Below, in pieces: positions 1-6,674 of a DNA stretch of 26,000 bases. This stretch comes from an uncultured Chloroflexota bacterium. GTDB taxonomy: Bacteria; Chloroflexota; Limnocylindria; Limnocylindrales; Limnocylindraceae. Made by a program: the position numbers and the translations under genes. The stretch covers positions 1 through 26,000 of the forward strand of contig CAINNT010000183.1 in assembly GCA_903851225.1 (NCBI GenBank). The letters run 5' to 3'. Below the pieces are notes generated by a model that saw only the letters and a program-made list of their open reading frames with translations, made no database searches and was not told where the DNA came from. How positions within the stretch are numbered: position 1 is the first letter of the stretch; every line of letters begins with the position of its first letter.

Positions 1-411
1 AATCTTGTTGATGCCGTTAAGGGGCAGATGGGCTTTGAGAAGGGCGTACTTGAAAGCGTCACCAAGGCTCGCGCTGCTGCCGTTAACGCCGGCACCTCTG
101 GGGACACCGCGGCACAGGCGAAGGCTGAGAACATGCTGACCAGTTCGCTGCGCACCCTCTTCGCCAACGTCGAGGCGTACCCAACCTTGAAGTCAAATGA
201 GAATGTGATTCAGTTGCAGGAGCAGCTCACCTCAACCGAGAATCAGATCGGCTTCAGCCGCCAGCACTACAACGCCACGGTGCTCTCGTACAACAACTCG
301 GTGCAAACCTTCCCGGGGCTGCTCTTTGCTGGAGCGTTCGGATTCACCAAGCGTGACTTCTTCGACGCCCCTGATGCCGAGGAGGCCGTACCGAAGGTCA
401 ACCTCTCCTAG
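1..411 (+). CDS. lemA: LemA family protein, C-terminal part (5' end outside window)
   Basis: The reading frame is open from base 1, so the gene starts upstream of the window; 136 codons are visible. The first residues, NLVDAVKGQ, match the conserved N-terminal core of LemA ('NLV..VKG'). The remainder is the expected helical bundle: Ala-rich helices, then LFANVEAYPTLKSNENVIQLQEQLTSTEN, which is the LemA signature, and the terminal YNxxVxxFPG...FG segment. LemA proteins are membrane-anchored helical-bundle proteins with a short external N-terminus and no firmly established biochemical role. The missing N-terminal piece should hold the single membrane segment. The next gene is an HtpX-like protease 18 bp downstream; a LemA-HtpX pair is a recurrent arrangement and suggests an envelope-stress function. 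The family call is secure from sequence; the function is inferred from context. Confidence 0.92.
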   Translation, partial: NLVDAVKGQMGFEKGVLESVTKARAAAVNAGTSGDTAAQAKAENMLTSSLRTLFANVEAYPTLKSNENVIQLQEQLTSTENQIGFSRQHYNATVLSYNNSVQTFPGLLFAGAFGFTKRDFFDAPDAEEAVPKVNLS

Positions 412-429
412 TCGGCGCGGGGCGACTTG

Positions 430-1392
430 ATGGCTACCTTCTACGACCTTGCGGCGGAGAATCGACGAAAGTCGCTCCTCCTCGTCCTGATTGTGGTGGC
501 GATCCTCGCCGCCTTCGGTGCGAGCGCTGGGATCGCCTTGAGTGGAAGCGTTGATGGCGGGATCCCCTTCGCCATCGGGGCGTTTGTCGTGGGGTTCTTC
601 CTGACGCTCGGCGCCTATTTCAGTGGCGACAAGGCGGTCTTGGCCGCCGCTGGCGCAAAGGAGCTTGACCCTTCTGCCGGGCGGGAGGAGCTCGAGCTCG
701 ACAACATCGTGAACGAACTCTGCCTCGCCGCCAACATGCCGAAGCCGAAGGTCTACACGATCGACGATACGGCGCTGAATGCGTTCGCTACGGGACGCGA
801 TCCCGAGCATGCAAGCATCGCCGTCACCCAAGGGCTCATGCGCACCCTTGATCGTGAAGAGATGAGCGGCGTGATCGCCCACGAGCTCTCGCACGTGCGC
901 AACTTCGATATTCGGTATGGCCTGCTCGTTGCTGCGCTAGTGGGCTCGCTCGCGCTGCTCAGCGACCTCGTGATGCGCTGGGCGTTCTGGGGCGGTGGGC
1001 GTCAGCGCGACAATGATCGCAACGGGGGCGGCGCGATCCAGGTGATCTTCTTCATCCTCACGATCGTGCTTGCCATCCTCGCGCCGATCGCTGCGAGGTT
1101 GGTCCAGCTTGCCGTTTCGCGACAACGCGAATATCTGGCTGACGCGTCGGGCGTGGAGCTCACCCGTAATCCAGCAGGTCTTGAGCGCGCGCTGGCGAAG
1201 CTGGCGGGCGACAAGGAGGTCCTCGAGGTTGCGACGAAGGCCACAGCGCACCTGTACATCATCAATCCGGTGAAGCACTTCGAAGAGCGATCGGCTGGAT
1301 TCCTGGCAACACATCCGCCCTTGGTTGATCGAATCAATCGCCTGCGCGCACTGCGACGTGCGAAGCCGCTAGAGGCGGTCAGCGAGGCTTAG
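430..1392 (+). CDS. htpX: M48 family membrane zinc metalloprotease, HtpX-like
   Basis: This integral-membrane zinc endopeptidase of 320 residues is expected to degrade misfolded membrane proteins. Two hydrophobic segments lie near residues 15-38 and 46-65. The catalytic HExxH motif is HELSH at 151-155, and the third zinc ligand is Glu234 in RQREYLADASG, as in HtpX. Further membrane segments lie near 163-182 and 203-224, between the two zinc-site halves. The region around 108-135 (VYTIDDTALNAFATG) is typical of the family. The start could be TTG at 427 or ATG at 430, which are adjacent in frame; the ATG is preferred, and the ribosome site is weak. It lies 18 bp after the lemA stop and is probably co-transcribed. 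Its TAG stop overlaps the TAA stop of the opposing small gene by four bases. A poorly charged Gly/Arg/Asn loop near 187-200 is unlikely to matter for catalysis. Confidence 0.93.
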   Translation: MATFYDLAAENRRKSLLLVLIVVAILAAFGASAGIALSGSVDGGIPFAIGAFVVGFFLTLGAYFSGDKAVLAAAGAKELDPSAGREELELDNIVNELCLAANMPKPKVYTIDDTALNAFATGRDPEHASIAVTQGLMRTLDREEMSGVIAHELSHVRNFDIRYGLLVAALVGSLALLSDLVMRWAFWGGGRQRDNDRNGGGAIQVIFFILTIVLAILAPIAARLVQLAVSRQREYLADASGVELTRNPAGLERALAKLAGDKEVLEVATKATAHLYIINPVKHFEERSAGFLATHPPLVDRINRLRALRRAKPLEAVSEA

Positions 1393-1607
1393 TCGCGACA
1401 CTCCGCAACCCAGGCCGCAAACTCAGCCGGGTATACGTCCTGATATCGCGGCCCTGGATCGTCGTTCCATCGTGAGATGACACCATATCGCTGATCACAA
1501 TCGGCAAGTTTGACGGCGGTGAGAAGGAGGGCGAGCAGTAGCCCGAGCGCCACGGCCCCAACAAGAAGGCCAACCCACGCCCCTTGGCGTTCGCCATATC
1601 CCTGCAT
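1389..1607 (-). CDS. Small hypothetical single-pass membrane protein
   Basis: This is a 72-residue protein that I do not recognise. It has a short polar N-terminus (MQGYGERQGAW), one strongly hydrophobic helix near residues 12-31 (VGLLVGAVALGLLLALLLTAV), then a polar tail of about 40 residues with two Cys (36 and 70) and several Trp. That composition suggests an N-in, C-out membrane anchor with a possible disulfide in the tail. The main evidence that it is real is an excellent ribosome site: AAGGAGG at 1612-1618 on the minus strand, four bases before the ATG. Its stop overlaps the htpX stop, an arrangement seen at every other convergent gene pair here. The reading frame one base away is a shadow without a ribosome site. 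Function unknown. Confidence 0.62.
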   Translation of the reverse strand: MQGYGERQGAWVGLLVGAVALGLLLALLLTAVKLADCDQRYGVISRWNDDPGPRYQDVYPAEFAAWVAECRD

Positions 1608-1635
1608 TGCGCCTCCTTGCTATTGTGTATGCCGC

Positions 1636-1711
1636 GCGGGAGTAGCTCAGTTGGTAGAGCACTTGCCTTCCAAGCAAGATGTCGCGAGTTCGAGCCTCGT
1701 CTCCCGCTCCA
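1636..1711 (+). tRNA. tRNA-Gly (anticodon TCC), CCA encoded
   Basis: A complete cloverleaf can be drawn by hand. The acceptor stem GCGGGAG (1636-1642) pairs with CTCCCGC (1701-1707), with discriminator T and an encoded CCA at 1709-1711. The D-arm is AGCTCAGTTGGTAGAGC. The anticodon stem CTTGC/GCAAG encloses the loop CTTCCAA, giving anticodon TCC, which reads GGA and GGG. The T-arm has the TTCGAGC loop. A TATTGT hexamer at 1621-1626 lies nine bases before the mature 5' end and is a reasonable -10 box. The gene sits in the head-to-head gap after the small membrane-protein gene. Confidence 0.96.
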
Positions 1712-1726
1712 AAACCCCCGTCGACC

Positions 1727-3763
1727 CTAGGCGCTTGTGTCAGAGATGATCGCACGCGAAACCCGCTTCGCGACCGCCAAGATGGTGACCATCGGATTCA
1801 CGCCGAGCGCGGTAGGGAAGAGCGAGCCATCGGCGACATACAGGTTCTTGATCAACCCTCCGTTGGTATCACCTGCGCGTGGCCGTGCGGTTGAGCGCAC
1901 CCGCCCCCATGGGTCGCACACGTGATCTCGCGCGTCGGAGCCCATTCGAGCGGTTCCCATCTGGTGCGCAGAGAAGACGGTGCCTCGATTTGGGGCGAAG
2001 TCGAATCGTTCCAGTCTGCGAAGGTAGACCTCGAGTGCCTCGGGTCCCTCGCTGCGGCGCCAGCTGATTGGCGGCGAGCCGGCGGCGATGATCTCGTTCG
2101 CACCGGCAGCTTCGGCGATCCGCGACATTGATCGCAGGGCGTGGCGCAGGCCGCGCTCATCGCGTGGTGTGGTGCGGTAATTGATTTCGGCAAATCCGGA
2201 GCGGCTCGCCGTGACGGTACCGCCGGCATCGTCTTTCACGATGGCCAAGAACGGGGCGATGTTGCGGCCGAGTTTCATGAGCCGCTCATGCTCTGCACGA
2301 GAGGTCCACGGAATCCCGAGGGCGAGCAGCCCGGGATGCCCAGGTGCGCTCTCAATGATGTAGCCGTTGCGCTCTTCATCTGGATCAATGAAGCGTGAAC
2401 TCTTTGCCGCCTGCATGGTGCCGCGCCACATCTCTACCGGCTCATCAAAGACGCCGGCAACAAGGCTGACCGGATGGAGTCGAAGGTTCTTGCCAATAGC
2501 GGGATGCGTGAGTCCGCTGCGCTGCAGCAGCACCGGCGTGCGCAGTGCGCCTCCGGAGACGACCACGGTCTTGGCAACGATCTCCAGTGGTCTCGGAGTT
2601 CCGGCGCGCGCGCCGAGGGTGGTGATTGCGCCGGTCACGGCGCCGCCCTCAAACACGAGTTGCTCGGCCTTGCAGTCGGGCACGATGCGAGCCCCATTTG
2701 CGACCGCCTGCGCAAGATGCAGGCGCAACGAGGATTGCTTGGACCCAACCTTGCAGCCGAACGGGCAGGTCCCACAGTCGCTGCACTTGGCGCGGTTCAT
2801 CTGGATACGTTCGCTGCTCCAGCCCAGCTTCTCTGCGCCGCGAATGATCGCCTGGTCTTTGAACGGCACATCTTGCGAATCTTTTGCGCCGATCTCCTGC
2901 AGTACGGCGTCGAGGTCACCTGCAAACTCACGACCACTGGCGCCGGTGACGCCGTGTTCCCCCTCCCACTCTTCGCGCACCGGCTCTGGAATCGGAATCG
3001 AGGTCATCCAGTTCACGGTGGTGCCACCACCAACCGTGCCGCCGGCAAGGATTGCGATATGGGCATCGGCGGTGGCAGTGAAGCCAGAGTCGAGGTAGAG
3101 GCGTTCGTACGCATCTCGCTCCTTGGTTGGGAAGGTCTCTTCGGTATAGAGGCCACCCGCCTCGATGACGAGTACCTCGCGACCGGCGGCGGAGAGGTCG
3201 CGTGCAACGCTGCCGCCGCCAGCCCCTGAACCGATCACGAGGACGTCGACGGCGATGCGCTCGGCAGACCCCGGATCGAAGGCGCTGATCTTGGTGACGT
3301 CGGATGTTGTTGCGTTTGGCGCCGGGTTGTAGCCGAGGCCACTCAGTCGCGTTCGCACGAGCGCATCGGCAGGCTCATCGGCATCCGAGTAGGCAATGAA
3401 CGAGAGAAGCTTGCGGAAAACGGCAGCGCCACTGCGGAGCATCGGAACCGGATGTTGCACCCAGCGGCGCAAGTATTCGTCTCGACGGGTCGCCTTGAGC
3501 GTTCCGAATCGCGTGAGTTGCCCACCAATCAGCAGGCCGCCGATGCGAGTGTCGAGAAGGTCAAGCACCAGCCGCAGCTGGCCGTGCAGTGCAGGGTCGA
3601 CGACCTTGGCGATTGCTGTCTCTGCGGCGGCGGCGCGTGCAGCCCCACCGCCCGCGACGAATCCCTCGGCGAGGGCGGCGAGGGTGCGGCGCTGAGACTC
3701 GCTGAAGATCCCCGCGGGCGACGACGCAGTCGGCGCGGGTGCGGATCGTTTAGCGGCAGCCAT
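1727..3763 (-). CDS. GMC family FAD-dependent oxidoreductase, long-chain fatty alcohol oxidase type
   Basis: This 678-residue flavoprotein probably oxidises long-chain or hydrophobic alcohols. Residues 20-115 form a helical N-terminal extension (SQRRTLAALAEGFVAG...), resembling the gluconate-2-dehydrogenase subunit 3-like segment found fused to fatty-alcohol oxidases. The FAD-binding Rossmann motif VIGSGAGGGSVA is at 176-187, with EAGG at 201-204. The GMC signature GGTVGGGTTVNW is at 241-252. A cysteine cluster, Cys327, 330, 333 and 337, precedes KVGSKQSS. The C-terminal catalytic part contains FSAHQMGTARMG, with the likely active-site His, and ADGSLFPTALGVNPMVTILAVA, with the conserved Asn. 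It stands alone between two tRNA genes. No good ribosome site is visible; a CAAGAT hexamer ends seven bases before the ATG, so the start may be leaderless. The alternative is another GMC substrate such as a sterol or sugar alcohol. Confidence 0.9.
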   Translation of the reverse strand: MAAAKRSAPAPTASSPAGIFSESQRRTLAALAEGFVAGGGAARAAAAETAIAKVVDPALHGQLRLVLDLLDTRIGGLLIGGQLTRFGTLKATRRDEYLRRWVQHPVPMLRSGAAVFRKLLSFIAYSDADEPADALVRTRLSGLGYNPAPNATTSDVTKISAFDPGSAERIAVDVLVIGSGAGGGSVARDLSAAGREVLVIEAGGLYTEETFPTKERDAYERLYLDSGFTATADAHIAILAGGTVGGGTTVNWMTSIPIPEPVREEWEGEHGVTGASGREFAGDLDAVLQEIGAKDSQDVPFKDQAIIRGAEKLGWSSERIQMNRAKCSDCGTCPFGCKVGSKQSSLRLHLAQAVANGARIVPDCKAEQLVFEGGAVTGAITTLGARAGTPRPLEIVAKTVVVSGGALRTPVLLQRSGLTHPAIGKNLRLHPVSLVAGVFDEPVEMWRGTMQAAKSSRFIDPDEERNGYIIESAPGHPGLLALGIPWTSRAEHERLMKLGRNIAPFLAIVKDDAGGTVTASRSGFAEINYRTTPRDERGLRHALRSMSRIAEAAGANEIIAAGSPPISWRRSEGPEALEVYLRRLERFDFAPNRGTVFSAHQMGTARMGSDARDHVCDPWGRVRSTARPRAGDTNGGLIKNLYVADGSLFPTALGVNPMVTILAVAKRVSRAIISDTSA

Positions 3764-3796
3764 GCCGCATATCTTGCCTCGTTATGCGTGCGTCGG

Positions 3797-3825
3797 CTGA
3801 CGGTGGCGCGCCACTGGGGTACGAT
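3797..3825 (+). promoter_or_regulatory. Promoter of tRNA-Gln
   Basis: A -35-like CTGACG (3797-3802) is separated by exactly 17 bp from a -10 TACGAT (3820-3825). The predicted start, about seven bases later near 3833, lies just before the mature tRNA at 3835. This is the best two-box promoter in the window. Confidence 0.6.
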
Positions 3826-3834
3826 CGGCACCGT

Positions 3835-3909
3835 TGGCGCGTGGCCAAGCGGTAAGGCACCTGCCTCTGGAGCAGGGGATCCTAGGTTCGAATCCTAGCG
3901 CGCCAGCCA
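3835..3909 (+). tRNA. tRNA-Gln (anticodon CTG), CCA encoded
   Basis: The acceptor stem TGGCGCG (3835-3841) pairs with CGCGCCA (3899-3905), followed by discriminator G and an encoded CCA at 3907-3909. The anticodon stem CCTGC/GCAGG encloses CTCTGGA, giving anticodon CTG, which reads CAG. The T-arm is CTAGG-TTCGAAT-CCTAG. The weak T-A first acceptor pair and the TGG start are typical of bacterial tRNA-Gln. Confidence 0.95.
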
Positions 3910-3934
3910 ACTCTTCTCGTTCAACACCACCGCT

Positions 3935-4930
3935 TCAGCGAAGCGTATCGAGCCAGTCGCCGACGACACCGATGAAGGTCGGCACATCCTCTTCAAAGGG
4001 CACATGGCCGATCCCCGGCAGCACGACCCACTCCGCCGCGGGTAGGTCGGCGCGGAGCACCTCGCCGCTTCTCAGCGGCACCCAACTATCGGCTTCTCCC
4101 CAGAGGATCAGCGTTGGTGGCTTGCCAGCCGCCGCGGTCAGGTTGGCAAGAGAGTCCGGGAGCGAGTTCTTCGCGCTGTCGCGAATGATGCCGAGCAGCG
4201 CCAGATCCCAATCGCGCAGCTGTGCCGAGGCGGCATAGCCGGTGACCAGCGTCGGTGTGACAGCACTCGTAACAGCGAAGGCCGAGGAGAGGAGTTCGCC
4301 AAACGTCGCTGAAGTGAAGGCGCTCCGAATCACGATGCGCGCAAGGCGTCGAATCGGCGGCACGCCGAGCAGTACCTCCGCGGTGGAGGGAGAGCTGCCG
4401 ACGCCACTCTTCGGCTTGGCAACTGCGGCGTCGATGTAGGCGAGCCCCGCGACGCGCTCTGGAGCAAGGGCGAGGATCCAACTGATGACGTTGCCACCCA
4501 TGCTGTGGCCAAGCAGCACGGCGCGATCGACGTTGAGTTGATCGAGCGCCGCAAGGGCGAAGGTGGCCTGCGCTTTATGGCTGTAGTCGCGCTCCCACGA
4601 CTTTTCGGAGAGGCCGAACCCTGGAAGATCAATCGCAATCACGTGCCACCCGCGCGCGGCGAGCGGACCCATGACGTCTCGATACCCGAAGGTGCTTCCG
4701 CCAAACCCGTGAATCAGCAGCAGGGCTGGGTCGTTCGGATCACCCGCCTGCGCGACTACGCTCTGCACTCCATCCACCGTGATGAGGCGTGCACCAGGGG
4801 CCGCCCCGGCCACCAAGAGCGTTGCTGGGTCGGCGTCAGGACCCTTCGGCACGTCAACGAGATAGGGGAGCGTTGTGACGATCGCCAAGATGGTGAGGAG
4901 TGCAACCCCAACTTTACGTAGCCGTTTCAT
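3935..4930 (-). CDS. Alpha/beta hydrolase with N-terminal membrane anchor or signal
   Basis: A 331-residue alpha/beta-hydrolase-fold enzyme; the substrate cannot be read from sequence (esterase, lipase or C-C hydrolase are all possible). A basic start, MKRLRKVG, and a hydrophobic stretch near residues 8-24 indicate export or anchoring; no lipobox Cys is visible. The oxyanion-hole motif HGFGGS is at 74-79. The nucleophile elbow GHSMGG places Ser143, the acid is Asp281 in WGEADSWVP, and the base is His309 in GIGHVPFEED. The cap domain lies around 170-260. There is no ribosome site; instead TATTCT lies seven bases before the ATG, so translation is probably leaderless. It diverges from arsC across 58 bp. 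Length is normal for the family. Confidence 0.9.
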   Translation of the reverse strand: MKRLRKVGVALLTILAIVTTLPYLVDVPKGPDADPATLLVAGAAPGARLITVDGVQSVVAQAGDPNDPALLLIHGFGGSTFGYRDVMGPLAARGWHVIAIDLPGFGLSEKSWERDYSHKAQATFALAALDQLNVDRAVLLGHSMGGNVISWILALAPERVAGLAYIDAAVAKPKSGVGSSPSTAEVLLGVPPIRRLARIVIRSAFTSATFGELLSSAFAVTSAVTPTLVTGYAASAQLRDWDLALLGIIRDSAKNSLPDSLANLTAAAGKPPTLILWGEADSWVPLRSGEVLRADLPAAEWVVLPGIGHVPFEEDVPTFIGVVGDWLDTLR

Positions 4931-4937
4931 GACGATG

Positions 4938-4943
4938 AGAATA
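4938..4943 (-). promoter_or_regulatory. -10 box (TATTCT) for a leaderless hydrolase transcript
   Basis: On the minus strand TATTCT is followed by seven bases (CATCGTC) and then the ATG of the hydrolase. That spacing puts the transcription start at or next to the initiator A. No Shine-Dalgarno sequence is present, and no convincing -35 is seen. Confidence 0.5.
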
Positions 4944-4976
4944 GCGTCTCGCTAACAGCGCGGTAACACGCTTCGC

Positions 4977-4982
4977 TAGAAT
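4977..4982 (+). promoter_or_regulatory. -10 box (TAGAAT) for a leaderless arsC transcript
   Basis: TAGAAT is followed by six bases (GGTGGT) and the arsC ATG at 4989, placing the predicted start of transcription at the ATG. Upstream, TAACA occurs at 4953-4957 and again at 4964-4968, an 11-bp (one helical turn) direct repeat that could bind a regulator of this divergent pair. The repeat is visible; its function is a guess. Confidence 0.5.
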
Positions 4983-4988
4983 GGTGGT

Positions 4989-5423
4989 ATGAGCGGCACG
5001 CGCGTCCTCTTCCTCTGCACCCACAACAGCGCTCGATCGCAGATCGCCGAAGCGTTGCTACGTTCACGCGGTCGTGGCGCATTCGAAGTAGAGAGCGCCG
5101 GAACTGAGGCGACCTTCGTTCGCCCACATGCCCTTACGGTGCTGAACGAGATCGGTATCGATGCCTCCGCTCAGACGAGCAAGACGCTCCATCAGTTCCT
5201 CGACGAGGCGTTTGACTACGTGATCACCGTCTGCGATGCGGCCAACGACGCGTGCCCGATCTTTCCGAACGGCGGGCAGCGGCTGCACTGGTCGCTGCCA
5301 GACCCGTCAAAGGTTGGCGGAAGCGAGGAGCGTCAGTTGGAGGCGTACCGCGAGGTCCGCGACGACCTTGAGGTTCGCATCATGGAGCTCATCCGCCAGG
5401 TAGCGACGAACGCGAAGAGCTAG
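4989..5423 (+). CDS. arsC: Arsenate reductase, thioredoxin-coupled (low-molecular-weight phosphatase family)
   Basis: A 144-residue cytosolic enzyme reducing arsenate to arsenite. The phosphatase P-loop CTHNSARSQ starts at Cys10, with Arg16 completing C-x5-R. The redox relay cysteines are Cys82 and Cys89 in VCDAANDACP. These three positions are the same as Cys10, Cys82 and Cys89 of the well-studied staphylococcal pI258 enzyme, so thioredoxin coupling is expected. The HWSLPDPSKV segment supplies the general acid Asp. No arsR, arsB or acr3 is adjacent, so arsenite export must be encoded elsewhere. A plain protein tyrosine phosphatase is less likely because the relay cysteines are intact. Its TAG stop overlaps the stop of the opposing helicase within a CTAG tetranucleotide. 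Confidence 0.93.
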   Translation: MSGTRVLFLCTHNSARSQIAEALLRSRGRGAFEVESAGTEATFVRPHALTVLNEIGIDASAQTSKTLHQFLDEAFDYVITVCDAANDACPIFPNGGQRLHWSLPDPSKVGGSEERQLEAYREVRDDLEVRIMELIRQVATNAKS

Positions 5424-6634
5424 CGTCGAACCCGCTGCAGGCGAATCATCTGGGCCTTGGCGATCAAGTCACGGGGAAAGTCGAGCAGAATCGGCTCATA
5501 GCCGAGTGGAATCTCCATGTGGAGCCCGGCCTTCGTCAGCTTGCGGACTAGGCTCAACTTATCCATCTCGTCGGGCGCCACAAAGCTGACCGCCTCACCG
5601 AGTGCGCCAGCCCGACCGGTGCGACCGATGCGATGCACGTAGTCCTCTGGGTCAAACGGGAGCTCGTAATTGATGACCGCCGGGAGCGCTTCGATGTCGA
5701 GGCCGCGCGCGGCCACGTCAGTGGCGACCATGACGCGCGCCTCGCCGGCCTTGAATGCAGCCAGGGCACGATTGCGCTGTTTTTGATCTTTGTCGCCGTG
5801 AATTTCCACCACGGTGTGACCCTCGCGATGCAAGAAGTCCCCGAGGCGATTCGCCTCAACTTTCCGATTCACGAAGACCAACGCCTGTTCCCACGTCTTG
5901 GTGCGCAAGAGATCGCTCAGCAACTGTCGCCGGCGACGATCTTCGACGGCCATGATCACCTGGCGAACGTTCTCGTTGGTCTGGTTGCGACGCGCAACCT
6001 CGACGGTGATCGGATCGCGCAAGAAGTCTTGCGCCAATGCGCGGATCGGCTCAGAGAAGGTCGCGGAGAAGAGGAGGCTCTGCCGCTGCTTTGGGATGAG
6101 CGCCAGGATGCGCTTCAGGTCGGGCATGAACCCCATGTCGAGCATGCGGTCAGCCTCGTCTAGCACCAGGATGGATACCTGCGACAGGTTCACGGTCTTG
6201 GAGTTGGCGTGATCGAGGAGACGGCCTGGTGTGGCGATCAAGATTTCGAGGCCGGAGAGGAGCATCTTCTGCTGCGGCGGCATCGGCACACCCCCGTAGA
6301 CGACGCCACTTCGAAGGGGCAGGTGTCGTCCATAGGTGGCAGCACTTTCGGAGATCTGCACCGCAAGCTCGCGGGTTGGCGTTAGGACGAGCGCTCGAAC
6401 GGGGTGACGAGCGGGGCTCGGCGACGTGGAGGCGAGCGGCTTCAGAAGGTGCAAGATCGGCAGGACGAAGGCGGCGGTCTTCCCTGTGCCGGTCTGAGCC
6501 GCGCCGAGCAAATCTCGCCCCTGAAGGACATGTGGAATCGCCTGAGCTTGAATTGGGGTCGGTTCGCTGTACCCCTCGTCAGCGACGGCTCGTAGGAGTT
6601 CGGGAGCAAGTCCTAGTTCAGAAAAGTCGGGCAT
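5420..6634 (-). CDS. DEAD-box ATP-dependent RNA helicase, RhlE type
   Basis: A 404-residue RNA helicase for remodelling structured RNA, ribosome assembly or mRNA decay. The Q motif region is F4...EPTPIQ (24-29). Motif I AQTGTGKT is at 46-53, motif Ia PTREL near 86-90, TPGR near 135-138, motif II DEAD at 159-162, and motif III SAT at 190-192. In the second domain HGDKDQKQRNRAL, VATDVAARGLDIE and HRIGRTGRAG are clear. The C-terminal tail is short and ends in basic RLQRVRR, without the long Arg/Gly extension of some RhlE proteins. No Shine-Dalgarno sequence is visible; a TACGCT hexamer ends ten bases before the ATG, implying a very short leader. It diverges from rarA by 40 bp. The exact paralogue class (RhlE, CshA, DeaD) is less certain than the family. 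Confidence 0.95.
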   Translation of the reverse strand: MPDFSELGLAPELLRAVADEGYSEPTPIQAQAIPHVLQGRDLLGAAQTGTGKTAAFVLPILHLLKPLASTSPSPARHPVRALVLTPTRELAVQISESAATYGRHLPLRSGVVYGGVPMPPQQKMLLSGLEILIATPGRLLDHANSKTVNLSQVSILVLDEADRMLDMGFMPDLKRILALIPKQRQSLLFSATFSEPIRALAQDFLRDPITVEVARRNQTNENVRQVIMAVEDRRRRQLLSDLLRTKTWEQALVFVNRKVEANRLGDFLHREGHTVVEIHGDKDQKQRNRALAAFKAGEARVMVATDVAARGLDIEALPAVINYELPFDPEDYVHRIGRTGRAGALGEAVSFVAPDEMDKLSLVRKLTKAGLHMEIPLGYEPILLDFPRDLIAKAQMIRLQRVRR

Positions 6635-6674
6635 CAGTTAGGCAAGCGTACCCGAGAGCGGCGCGAAGGGTGCG

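Noticed and set aside
2367..3229. Two overlapping forward frames of about 250 codons inside the GMC gene
   Set aside because: Both are antisense to a well-supported oxidoreductase; neither has motifs, and GC-rich codon structure explains their openness.
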